A DNA stretch of 64,000 nt from Aspidapion aeneum (lineage: Eukaryota > Arthropoda > Insecta > Coleoptera > Brentidae): contig CAUYVT010000083.1 of assembly GCA_963576565.1 (NCBI GenBank), positions 1 through 64,000 on the forward strand, written 5' to 3'. Numbering within the stretch: the stretch's first letter is position 1; every line of letters begins with the position of its first letter. Below are positions 41,790 through 52,309 of this stretch, in pieces. The position numbers and the translations under genes are program-made. The notes under the pieces were generated by a model. The model saw only the letters and a program-made list of their open reading frames with translations. It was not told the DNA's origin and did not search any database.

Positions 41790-42560
41790 TGCAGGTTGTT
41801 GTTTGTCAATGTAAATAAATGTAATATTTATTATGTGTATTTGTACATTTTTATATTGAGCAAGCTTAATAATTATAAGGATTTGATTTGGCTCGGTTTG
41901 GTTATGTTAAATAGATAACTTGGGTGTCAAATTGTTGCCTAAAAAACATGCAAATTTGTGAAATAACAACGAAGACAGTTTTTTCCTGTAAATAAATGTG
42001 CAGATTTTTATATTTATCGTGTATGTTTGTAAATGTTTACATTAGCGAAGCCTAGTGAAGGCTTTCGTTTTGTTACATTAAATATATATTTTAGGGCCAA
42101 GATTCTAAAATATCTTGTAAATTTGTTAATTAACAAATCATACAAATGTAAAATATTTGTAAAAAAATTTTGATTTACTATAAATTTGTGAATTAACAAC
42201 GAAGTCAGGCAGGTTTTTCTGTAAATAATTATTGTACATTTTTATATTGACCAACCTTATTTATATGGGTTTGGTTCGGTTTGGTTATACTTGATATGTA
42301 TTATAAAGCCATGATTTTTTCAAACTAACTTGTGAATTTGTAAAAGAACAACGAACCAAGATGTTGTTACGTAAATAAATGTAGGGATTTTTGGATTTCT
42401 TATGTGTATTTGTAAACTTTTATTTTGACCAAGGTTAGTTAGGGGCTTAGGTTGATTTGGTTATATTAACTAATATGTTTTAATGTCAAAATTTTATCAT
42501 ATTAACTTGTAAATTTGTCAAATAAATAGTAAAAGTTTTTCACGTAAATATATGTGAATA
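41790..42560 (+). repeat. About 190-bp tandem repeat, four copies
   Basis: Units share GTAAATAAATGT, ATGTGTATTTGTA, TTTTATATTGACCAA, TTTGGTTCGGTTTGGTTATA and AACTTGTGAATTTGT in order. They begin near 41808, 41985, 42220 and 42370. They differ considerably. The array lies between the coding-like fragments and the right satellite arm. Confidence 0.7.
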
Positions 42561-42574
42561 TTTTTGGATTTATT

Positions 42575-43330
42575 TATTCATTTCACCCTGTAGCTCACCT
42601 CCCTTGTTTTTTAAAAACGTGATTTTTCAAAATCTTTACTGCTATTTAGATATCACCCTGCAGATTACCTACTGAAAGTAAATGAAATTTAGTAAGTGGT
42701 ATGATTGCTTAACGTGTTCCTAACTATTTTTTCTAACAAACGCTCCTGACAACGTTGTTTTTTAAAAACGTGATTTTTACGAAATTTTATAACTAATTTC
42801 GATATCACCCTGTACCTCACTTCCTGGACCTAACGGTGATACAGTCAGTTAATGGTATGATTGTTTAACGTATTCCTAACTATACTTTGCTAACAAAAGC
42901 TCCGGACAACCTTGCTTTTTACAATTCCTGGACCTGAAGGTGATAAAATCTGATAATGGTATGATTGTGTAACGTGTTTCAAATAATTTTTTGCTAACGA
43001 AAGCTCTTGACAACATTGTTTTTTAAAAATTTGTTTTTTAGAAAATTACGCTTCTAATTTCGATATCACCCTGTAGGTCTCTCACGTCCTGGATCTAAAA
43101 ATAATACAATAAGTTCATGATACATTTTTTAATGTATTTCTTACTCTTATTTGCTAACTAAAACTCCTGACAGAGTTGTTTTTTAAAAATGTGATTTTTA
43201 TTAAGATTTACTACTATTTTCGATATCATCCTGTAACTCACCTCCTGGACCAAAATTTGATCTAATCCGTAAATAGTAGTTTTTTGAGGCTATTTTCAAC
43301 TTTTTATTGCTAAGTAGAAAATTAGAACTT
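42575..43330 (-). repeat. 145-160-bp satellite, right arm (inverted)
   Basis: The same unit as at 39860-40510 but reversed. GATATCACCCTGTA-type words occur at about 42592, 42652, 42806, 43065 and 43226, and a shortened unit lies near 42915. Together with the left arm it can form a long stem of about 0.7 kb per side. Confidence 0.75.
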
Positions 43331-43503
43331 TTTAACAAATCTATAATATTAGGCACAAGAAATTTTACATAATTATACAAACATTATTTTTAATTATACG
43401 AATTTATAGAAAGTTTGAAATTTATGTTTTAAAGGTTTGTTTCTTGGGTCCCGTTCATTTTATTCATATTATGAATTTTATTTTCAGGTCGGCTGTACGC
43501 AGT

Positions 43504-45582
43504 TCTCTGCCTATATGTGCGGCTCCCTCTAGGGAGCGTGTCGCAAACTTAAGTTTTCCTTGCACAAAGTGACCACGTGGTCGTGGCACCCCTGAAAAAT
43601 TCCGCCTTCGACTTATTTCCGTCAGGTGGCGACTGTGGGACTATTCTTAGGGTCACTGCATCCTGAAAGCCTGGCATCTTCCAACGAGCGGATAGTTCAC
43701 AACTTGCATTCCATTTGCTATTGGTTGACATAGTCAGGCGGGATTTTTAAAATTAAAACTCTCCTGTCCTCGTCGTTTTGGGAGGTTGAAATCGGTGTTA
43801 AACCAAACTGAAACAAAACCTAACCGTGGCCAATTGATGGGAAACGTATCCTAACCGGGGCGTATCTGGACAGGTTAGGATACGTTGTCGAATAATTTAT
43901 CAGGGTTAGGTTAACACCGATTTCGACAGGAAAACAAGATAGGGAAGCTAATTAAAAAAAATATAATATGTTTTTAAAAAACAATAAAAAAAAACTCATC
44001 GGCATATGCATAGATTTAGTTAAATTCAATAGGTATGTACTGCACAAACCACTACACTTTTTAGTCACTTACAACTAGTATATATTCGTATTTTACGCCG
44101 AAAGCTGTAAACATAAAGTTTGTTAAATGCTTGACTGGTGGCACCATCTCTTAATATAATATAATAATAATCTTAAACGGCAACGTTCAACATCAAAAAG
44201 TCAGCTGACTATTTCGACCAATAGCAAACGGAATGCAAGTTGTGAACTAGCCGCTCATGTCTCCCAGGGGTAGCGACCCCAAACATAACCTCATTTACGA
44301 AAAACTCAAATCTGACACTGTCAGGAGCGTAGCTTTTTTTATGTTTAAAAAAATTAAATGGTTTACAAATGTTACGTAAAGAACTGTCCGTCACATCCGG
44401 TATATAAATTTTACTGTCCAAATAAACAGACCTAAAAAAACAAAGTTTTTTATGATTTCAAATTTATTAGGACCCTGTGTTAGGACCCACACAGCGAAGG
44501 AAACAAATATAGTTTGCATGTTTTATATATATTCTAAAATATAGAAAACTATTATGTTGGGTTTTGTATCATTTAATAAATTTTTTATGCTCTCTACGGA
44601 ATAAAGGTGTACGTTTAATCCCTTTTTTCATGGGCTAAGGTAGTATTTCTTGTCCCCAGTGATTGAAAGTAATTTAATATAGGTTTTTGGATTATTTTAT
44701 TTTATCATAATACAAAAAACAAAAAGGAATATATACACGATACCGATTATTTTGTTCCAGCTTGCCGTAAGCCTACTGTACTTTGCCGATGGCTTGGTTC
44801 GTTTTGATCGTTATTGTGTCCTTAGGCATAGAATATTGCTTCCATATAAACGAAGCATTTAACTTTCTAGACTTCTCCAGGCTGTAAACCAGGAAACTGT
44901 GAAATTTTCGAAATTCTGTTTATTGCATCATTTCCATGCCCATCTCAAAGTAAGAATATGCTTTATTTTCCATCTTCGAAAAATGTAATTCGAACTTTTT
45001 CTCGACTAAACTTAATTAGTTTGTTATGAAATAAATAATATTTTTTCCACATTGTTTGTTATAAGGTCACTCATCGTCAAGCAAGCTTTACCTTGCTTGA
45101 CGATGAGTGACCTTAGTTTGTTAGCATCTGACTGACTTTTGTTTAATGTAATGCCATGACAACTATCACTGCCCACTGCTTTTTTATATACTTGACATGC
45201 TAAAACTATAGTACGGTAAGTGGTTTAATACCTATTTATTTAGTTTATGATTATTATTATTTTTAGTATATAAAAATAAACCTTGGCATTAAAGTCCCTT
45301 TTAGTCACTTAGCAAATTATAGCCCTTCTTCCGGTCGAGCATGAAAATTCCCGCCGTGGTATTAAAAGTAAACACTGCGCGCCCTAGGTTTATAATATAC
45401 CTACTATTATTTTTATTATTGTTCAAAAAAAGCGGGCGGCGAAGAAAAGGTCGAAAATACAAAAAGTCGAAAATACAAAAGTTCGTAGCTACACTGTAAT
45501 GATTGCAAAACAAAGTAGAATTAGGTTTTTAAAAAATCAACATCCAATAAAAACTCAAGGTAGCAACACGACGGGTCGCAGA
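43504..45582. repeat. Mosaic of short inverted repeats, no gene
   Basis: 43685-43735 (GTTCACAACTTGCATTCC, GCTATTGGTTGACATAGTCA) recurs inverted at 44203-44250. TAGGGTCACTGCATCCTG at 43648 recurs inverted at 46988-47009. At 43785-43930, GGTTGAAATCGGTGTTA faces TTAACACCGATTTCGAC, a palindrome related to the core of the foldback at 45583-46405. These are nested remnants of non-autonomous elements. No coding stretch is convincing; minus-strand frames near 44750-44960 are broken. Confidence 0.5.
45062..45115. repeat. Perfect 24-bp hairpin
   Basis: TAAGGTCACTCATCGTCAAG plus CAAG at 45062-45085 is followed by a 6-nt loop (CTTTAC) and an exact 24-base reverse complement at 45092-45115. Such a perfect stem in AT-rich DNA is unlikely by chance. 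It could be the collapsed ends of a tiny palindromic element, a recent inverted duplication, or an assembly or replication artefact. Confidence 0.85.
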
Positions 45583-46405
45583 ACTTTGTTCGAAAACATT
45601 TTCTTCGAACGGAAATTTTTATGAAAACAATTTCTTCTAATGGAAATTTGTTCGAAAACATTTTTTTTAAACGGAAATTTATTCGAACACTATTTCTTTG
45701 AACGGAAATTTGTTCGTAAGTAATAGTTGTTCAAAAACATTTTCTTCGAATAGAAATCATTTTCTTCGAAAGCAAGTTTTTCGATAAAAGACGCTCTAGA
45801 CCTGGATTTCCAAACCTAACAATTTATATAGTTTGACTACGGCAAGGTCTTTTTAACATATTTTTTCAAAAAAACCCTGACTTCTTTCCCGGGATCGTAA
45901 ACATTCTGAAAATTTGTCTACTTTCCTCCTTTTGGAAGGTCGAAATTTGTATTTTCCTAAACTTTGTCAATTGATCGCAAACGTATCCGAACCGGTCCAG
46001 ATACCTCCTGATGTGCTCAATTAAGAAAGGTTAGAGTAACACCGATTTCAACCTTCCAAAATGAGGACCGGAAAGCTAATTTAGGGAAATCATTTTTCGA
46101 CAATAGGTCTCGGTTGGTTCGGTTTGGTTTCACACCCTCTAGGATCCCGGGAAAGAAGTCAGGGAAGTTTTTGTTTCCAAAAATTGTTAGAAAAAAACCC
46201 CATTAGTCGAACTATATGAGTTGTGTTAAGTTTGGCAAGCCAGGTCAAATATATTTTTTTCGAAAAATTTGTTTTCGAAAAAATGTTTTTGAACAAATTT
46301 CTGTTTGAAGAAAACGTTTTCGAACAATCTTTTGTTCGAAGAATATGTTTTAGAACAATTTTTGGTTTGAAGAAAATGATTTTCGAAGTTTATGCTTTCG
46401 AACAA
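45583..46405. mobile_element. Small foldback element with 30-bp TTCGAA repeats
   Basis: The left arm (45583-45790) has six or so copies of a unit of about 30 bp (TTTGTTCGAAAACATTTTC, TTCGAACGGAAA). The right arm (46245-46405) has the same unit inverted. Inside, GACCTGG...CCAAAC...AACAATTT and an exact CCCTGACTTCTTTCCCGGGA (45878-45897) pair with the right side (TCCCGGGAAAGAAGTCAGGG, 46145-46164). The whole 0.8 kb is one imperfect palindrome centred near 46000. It is non-coding; the 61-codon frame at 46223 only translates the repeat. Confidence 0.7.
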
Positions 46406-47914
46406 TAATATTACGATATTTATATGAAATGTACTATAAAATTATAAATAATTAAGCCGAACCTTACAAAAACTCGAACTGTATTTGGGCATTTTTTGTC
46501 TTTTGATAAAATGTAAAATTCGGAATAAAAAGGTACTAAAAAAAACCACAATTCCGAAAACACCCAAAAAAATGGGAAAAAACCTTGGAAAATAAATTAA
46601 ACAGTGCGAAAAATAGCGTATAAACATCGTGATAAAAGTTTCATTTTATCCCTTGATATATTATATACTATTAATAAACTTTTAACATAGAAATGTATTT
46701 CTGTCCTGTTTGTTTATTTATTACGTATTATTTTTATACAAAAACAGAAATAATATTTAAAAGAAAATGATTTTTAACAATAATACCTACAATAAATATT
46801 CATAACCCAAAAACTCAAGGAACATATTTTTTATTTCTTAAGCTGTATAAAAACGAATTCTTTTTAAGTTTTATTAAAACATTTTTCTTTTCTCAGACTG
46901 TATAAAAATGAGTATTTTTCACGAACGTCTATGGAATTTTGAGTACGGTTTTGACACTCGTGTCGCTACCCCTGGGAGGCGCTAGACTTCCAGGATGCAG
47001 TGACCCTAGTATTTCTAATTACCCGATCCAAAACCTTATGAGCGCGTGTTAATTTACGACAGAGACAATTTATTATTTTCTCTCTGGTTTACGAAAGCTG
47101 TGTCATGGGCCGTCACTGAAAAACAGCAGTTTCTATATGGGAGGACCCCCCAGAATAAAACACTATATACGTGCCTAGCTTTTTGAAAAAGTAAAAAAAT
47201 AATCACCACTTCAATAATTTGACCAGGATTACACTTAGTCAGATTTTTCTGGCAGATTTTAAAGAAATAATTTGACATTCCCTTAAAAATCCGTTCAAAT
47301 ATAACGGTGGCAACAGCGTAGAGCTAATTTTGTAGCGACCCTTCCACGACATGCAATTAGTCCCTCTTTGTTAATTTTACCGTGAAAAACAAAGAAAGAA
47401 ATTAAACTTAGCTGACCTCATAAAGAAAACGAATAGGACTCATAAATTTGAAAGAAATGTGACGAAATGTGACGAAATCTCACTTTTCAGTTTGTGCGGT
47501 TAATGGCTTTCTGCTTTGAATATATCTACAATTTTTAAATTAAAATTTTCAACAAATTACGGGTTTTTAATTAAAAACAAATATTATATCGTGAAGCTAC
47601 ATCTATCAAAAAGTGGGAAATGGCCTTTTAGGTAAGTTTTTAAGTTTAAAAATTGCCTTTTAAACGAGAAATCTTAAGCGCCAGATTATGTCACATTTTT
47701 TCAAATTTCGCCAGATTTTTTGAAATGTAAAGAATTGCCCCCTTTGTACCAAATTTTACGAAATTATCTAGAGCAAGCAGTATTACCGATTTTTAAAAAA
47801 AGGAGATTTTTTGCAAATCTTGAACACCCTGTGTATTACAAGTGTTAAGACATTTAGGACCTTTGTTCATATGATGTTTTTTGTCAAAATAGATATAAGT
47901 AATAACTCCTTAAA
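46406..47914. other. Unassigned AT-rich DNA
   Basis: No gene recognised. Contains an inverted scrap of the 43.6-44.3-kb repeats (46965-47010), a GTGACGAAAT doublet near 47459-47480, and TAAAGAATTGCCCCC (47728-47742), the inverted partner of 39261-39275. Confidence 0.45.
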
Positions 47915-48052
47915 CAGTGGCGTATATAGGGGGGCCCCCCAAAGCTAAGCTAAGATTTTTTTAGATATTTTCCACATATAAAAACATAAAATAGCATAAG
48001 ATACTCATGAGGTCTCGGCCCCCCCCAAAACTTTTTTCTAAATACGCCACTG
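47915..48052. mobile_element. hAT-type MITE, 138 bp
   Basis: Terminal inverted repeats CAGTGGCGTATATAG (left) and the complement of TAAATACGCCACTG (right) enclose a core with poly-C/poly-G edges and AATAGCATAAGA. The flanking octamers TCCTTAAA (47907-47914) and TTCTTAAA (48053-48060) match in 7 of 8 positions. The 8-bp duplication and CAGTGGCG end are the hAT signature. There is no coding capacity. A damaged relative lies at 26333-26485. Confidence 0.85.
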
Positions 48053-48060
48053 TTCTTAAA

Positions 48061-48277
48061 TATTATTATGTTATTCAATAACACCCTATCTACTATATCT
48101 ACATACACCAAGTATGTAATATATTTTATAAAATATTAAGTCAGGACCTGTGTTCAGTATTGCCATTTGATTATCTGATAAAAACAAAATTACCAAACTG
48201 TCATAAAGAAAATTCCAGTTGACAGCTAAATAAGTGTCAAGATGCTGTCAACTGTATATGGAAATGTTTGAAAAGAG
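48061..48277. other. AT-rich flank before the gypsy leader
   Basis: No LTR is found here although the leader of a Ty3/gypsy element starts at about 48278. So the element has lost its 5' LTR and primer binding site. Confidence 0.5.
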
Positions 48278-48681
48278 TATACAAAAAAACCGACTTGGAC
48301 GTTAGCTTAGTTATTTCAAAAGCAAGGATTAGAAAGAATTTCTAGAATTTTCCATAACATTCTACGACGTTCTATTCGAGAACCAGAAGAGATATACAAA
48401 AACCGACTTCAACATTAGCTTAGTTATTTAAAAAGCAAGAATTATAAATAATTTCTAGAATATTCGATAACATTCTACGACGATCTATTCGAGAACCAAA
48501 AGAGAGAGAGAGACATCAAAAAGCGATTTCTACATTTGCCTAGTAACGGAAAGGGTGACATTTAATTCCAGAAAATATCATTAGGTTCTATTTAAGAATC
48601 AGAAAAGATATTGGAAAACCGACTGAGACATTAGCTTTATAGCCCAAAAATAAACGCTTAGAGAGGTTTGTCAAAAAGTTG
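48278..48681 (+). promoter_or_regulatory. Gypsy leader repeats with heat-shock elements
   Basis: About 3.5 copies of the 113-bp leader repeat. Perfect heat-shock elements lie at 48340-48352 (TTCTAGAATTTTC) and 48453-48465 (TTCTAGAATATTC). A third site 113 bp later (48566) keeps TTCCAGAA but the last box is TAT. The copy is clearly diverged from the spacer copies (a GA microsatellite expansion near 48501 and many substitutions), yet two of three elements remain perfect. Confidence 0.7.
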
Positions 48682-49131
48682 ATGCTTACCAGACAAGGAT
48701 CAGCAAAGATGGAAGAACTAACTAAAATGACGCAGGCTCTAGGAGCTCAAATGGCTCAAAACGCGAACGACATGAAACAGACCATTGAACAAAATTAAGG
48801 TGAAATGAAACACACTATGGACGACACACAGAACGTTACGAGACAGACCATTGCACAAAACCAAAACGATAGAGACGGACATTTGAAGAAAGATTAGATG
48901 GTATGCAAGAAAACAGCTGAGAGAAGAATTTAAGGTAGCAACAAAAGATCTTAAGGAAGAAATAACTCAAAGGATGCAGAATGTAGAAGAAAAGGTGCAA
49001 AACAAATTGCCGAATGTTGAAGAAAAAGTGGAGACCAAACTACAGAATGTTAGGGAAGAAGTTTTTTAAACCATGGAAGAAAAATTCCAGAACATGTCAA
49101 AACAGTTTATACAGCCTCAGAAAGAAGACAA
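48682..49131 (+). pseudogene. Ty3/gypsy gag, N-terminal part
   Basis: ATG at 48682 opens a frame with MEELTKMTQALGAQMAQ and NANDMKQTIEQN before a TAA near 48798. After that the three frames together continue a repetitive helix-rich protein (EEITQRMQNVEEKVQNK, NVEEKVETKLQNVREEV). The heptad-like pattern predicts a long coiled coil, as in N-terminal regions of some insect gypsy Gag proteins. It stops at the BEL insertion and resumes at 60469. Confidence 0.7.
49127..49131. other. BEL target-site duplication, left (GACAA)
   Basis: GACAA precedes the left LTR and is repeated directly after the right LTR at 60469-60473. A 5-bp duplication is usual for BEL/Pao integrases. Confidence 0.85.
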
Positions 49132-49443
49132 TGTTAGCCCGCGGTTATAAAAACGATAACTGCAATGGACTGTAAATATTTTAATTAATGAAAGCGCGAA
49201 CCAACACAAATTTATTGATATGAAATTACGAAATAATCAAACGTCCATAGGTTAATTGTTATGCCACACAACGGCAATCAGAAACAAAGGCACTCACCAG
49301 TTTTCAGCCAATTTCTCCACGTTCCTAGGGGCCCCTGATTGGATCTAATGATGTCACCACGTAGCTGAAGGGCTGAAGTTTCTAGTTCTATGCTTCAGTA
49401 CACCAAAATCGAGCACTTTCAGGTGTAGAAATTTGAAATGGTT
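49132..49443 (-). repeat. BEL 3' LTR, part 1 (outer)
   Basis: First 312 bp of the left LTR on +, from TGTTAGCCCGCGG to TGAAATGGTT where Jockey copy B begins. Together with 53867-54028 (162 bp) it equals the 474 bp of the right LTR exactly. Confidence 0.92.
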
Positions 49444-49649
49444 TTTTTTTTTTTAATTTGTCAAACACACTGTGTTTTTTTATTACAATCTAGTCAGTAA
49501 GACTAATTAGCAATTTTGTTTTAACTTAATTTACTAGAAAAGTCAGATTTAAACTTAGGGTTCACTCAACAGTTCTCCCCGCTTTGTTTAGTCTGTAACT
49601 CACAATTGTGTTGTGTTTATAGCATTATTTTGTTTTATGTGTAATTCAC

Positions 49650-52309
49650 TTAGTTTACTAGCTCAAACGGCTTCACTCTTTTTAGTCGCCGAACTAGCAT
49701 AGTATTGTCTAGAAGCTGAATTGCTTCCACATTCACATGCCGATGGAGTCTATCTTCATGGCTTTTTGCGTACTTTTTTATAGTCTCTGCTACAGTTTCG
49801 ATTTTTAGATCTCGATGAAGGTCACTATTTCGAACGTACCAAGGTGCATTCACAATGTTTCTTAATACTTTATTTTGAAATCTCTGTACAACTAGAATGT
49901 TACTCTCTTTAGCACAACCCCATAGTTGAATACCATATGTCCATACTGGTTTCAGTATTTGTCTATAAAGCAGTAACTTATTATGAATTGTTAAATTGGA
50001 CTTCCTTCCAATTAGCCAGTTCATTTTTCTATACCTTATCTCAAGTTCTTCTTTTTTTTTCTTAACATGTGCTTTCAAGGGCAATTTGGCATCAAGTGTC
50101 ATACCTAGATATTTTGCCTGATTCGAATATGGTACTGGAATGTTGTTAATTGTTATTTGTATGTGATTTATATTTTTGTTTGTAAAATCAACATGAATTG
50201 ATTTTGGTTTCATTTAATTTTATTCGCCACTTTGTGGTCCAACTGTGAATTTGGGTGACTGCATCCTGAAGTTTTTCTATGCATTTTTCAATAGATTTTT
50301 CTACCGTCAATAAACCAGTATCATCGGCAAATGTTGCTAAGTGACAATTTTCTGGCTTTGGGATATCACAAGTGAATAATAAGTATAGATAAGGGCCTAG
50401 TACGCTACCCTGGGGCACGCCTGCTTAAATTTCTCTTAAATTTAAGTATGAGTCTTCCTGTTTTACTCTAAAATGTCTATCAGATATGTATGATTCCAAA
50501 ATATCCGAATATTGTTTTGGCAGAAACCTTTTTAGTTTAAAATTAAGGCCTTCATGCCACACTTTGTCAAATGCTTGTGCTACATCTAGAAAAACTGCAG
50601 AACAAACTTTTCCCTCTTCTAGTGCTTTTTCTATTATATTAGTAATTCTGTGTACTTGATCTATCGTGGAATGCTTGTCTCGAAAACCAAATTGATGAGA
50701 TGGAATAATTTCTTGTCTTTCTATGATGGGTTTTATTCTTTTAAGCAATAATTTTTCATAGAGCTTGGATATAATTGGCAGCAAAGATATTGGCCTGTAA
50801 GATGACACGTCATGGAGTGGTTTTTCCGGTTTTGGAATCATGATAACTTCTGCAACTTTCCACAGTTTAGGTACATACCTAAGCCTAAAAGACGCATTAA
50901 GTAGGTTGCATAGTTTTACGATAGCTTTTCTGGGGAGTTGTTTTATGACTACCCCGTTAATAAGATCATACCCTGGGGCTTTTTTCGAATTAATATTTTT
51001 GATTTCTGTTAATATTTCTTTTGGTGATGTAAGCTTAATATGGTCCTCGATTTGATGGGGTTCATTTAAATGAAAGTGTTCATCTGGTGCTTCGTGGGGC
51101 TGAAATGTTTTTTCTAAATGACTTGCAAAAATATCTGCTTTTTCTTCGTTACTCCTTGCCCACTGGTTGTTAGATTTTCGTATGGGTGGAATTTGGATAA
51201 TTGGTCTTTTAAAATCTTTGGTTGCTTTCCAAAGGGAATAGTCGGTATTTTTATCATCTGTAAGTTCATTAAGAAAATGGTTAATAGATTCATTTTTTAT
51301 TACTAGAATTTCTCGCCTAATGCGCTGCGTCATGTTGTTGAGATTTGTTTTGTCCCGAGGATCACGGCTTTGTTGCCACTTTCTTCTTAGTTTCCTTTTT
51401 TCCAATATAAGGTCTCTAATTTCCTTTGGATAGTTTTTTCCCTTAAAAATTCTCTTTGGCTTTGGACTGTTTTCCCAAGCTGCTTGTTGAATATTTGTAA
51501 CAAAATAATCAACTTCTTTATCGATTTGTTCTGGCGTTTGCAATGGTACTGATAGGTTTATTTTTTCTGACAGACTTTGTTTATAACTAATCCAGTCAGT
51601 TAGTTTATTAACTAGTGAAATATTTGCTTCTTTCTTTATTATGTTTTTACTAAGAGTTAGAATAATAGGTGAATGATCTGAGTGTAAATCAAAACTTTCT
51701 TCTATATCTACAAAACAAAAGATATATTTTTTACTATAAAAAATCAATTAGATCTGGAATTTTTCCTGGATCTGTTGGATAGTATGTGGGCTTACCAGTT
51801 GATATCGGCTCACATTAATATTCACTAATAGCTTGCAAAAGTTCTTTTCCTTTAGAATTCGTCAGTCTAGATCCCCAGTAGGTATTTTTTGCATTAAAGT
51901 CACCTCCAATTATAAAACGGTTTCCTAATTTTCTGAGAAAATTAAGATATTGATTTTTCTTTAGTAAGTGCCTTGGTGGTATATAGACAGCACTTATGAC
52001 TAATGTATATGTTTTGGTTTTTACACTTACTAATGTAGCTTGAATCTCTATGGTTTTATATCCCATCTCCTCATAGTGTGATATATGTTCTTTAATTATT
52101 ACAGCACTTCCCCCATGTGCAGTATTGCTAGGGTGAGTTGTATGATACACTTTATAACCTTTAAATTTAATGTGAGACTGGTTAGTGAAATGCGTTTCTG
52201 ACACAAGACAGACGTCAATTTTTTCTATGTCTAGAATAACTTGCAAGTCTTGCTGATGTTGCAAGAGACCATTGGCATTCCAAGCTAGGATTCTAAGATT
52301 ACTGACCAT
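49650..52309 (-). pseudogene. Jockey B ORF2: endonuclease-reverse transcriptase, interrupted
   Basis: Same domains as copy A: LAWNANG, VSETHF, VYIPPRH and GGDFNAK for the endonuclease; RPISLLPIISKLYEKLL, FLDVAQAFDKVW, PQGSVLGP and FADDTG for reverse transcriptase. Lesions differ from copy A. A CAA-to-TAA stop lies near 51815, where copy A keeps Gln. There is a homopolymer shift near 51735, a CAA-to-TAA stop near 50425, and an extra T near 50203. The 11-codon block missing in copy A (near 51475) is present. The ORF2 start overlaps the ORF1 end by 11 nt. Confidence 0.9.

Larger units (their letters stand above)
39588..43503. mobile_element. Large foldback-type element with inverted satellite arms
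   Basis: The ends match in inverted orientation: GTACAGCCGACC (39588 onward) against GGTCGGCTGTAC (ending about 43503). Further inside, TATAATTAAAAATAATGTTTGT (about 39757; 43375-43397) and AACCTTT-type words also pair. Each arm then carries four to five tandem copies of a 145-160-bp unit, in opposite orientations. The 2-kb centre holds coding-like fragments and a second satellite. No transposase domain is recognised, so it is probably mobilised in trans. Confidence 0.65.

Noticed and set aside
44740..44960. Minus-strand stretch reading FRKFHSFLVYSLEKSRK-like residues
   Set aside because: Interrupted by several stops and not recognised; too weak to annotate as a gene fragment.
46223..46408. 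61-codon frame rich in FEKMFL and FEQ words
   Set aside because: Translation of the TTCGAA tandem repeat in the right arm of a foldback element.
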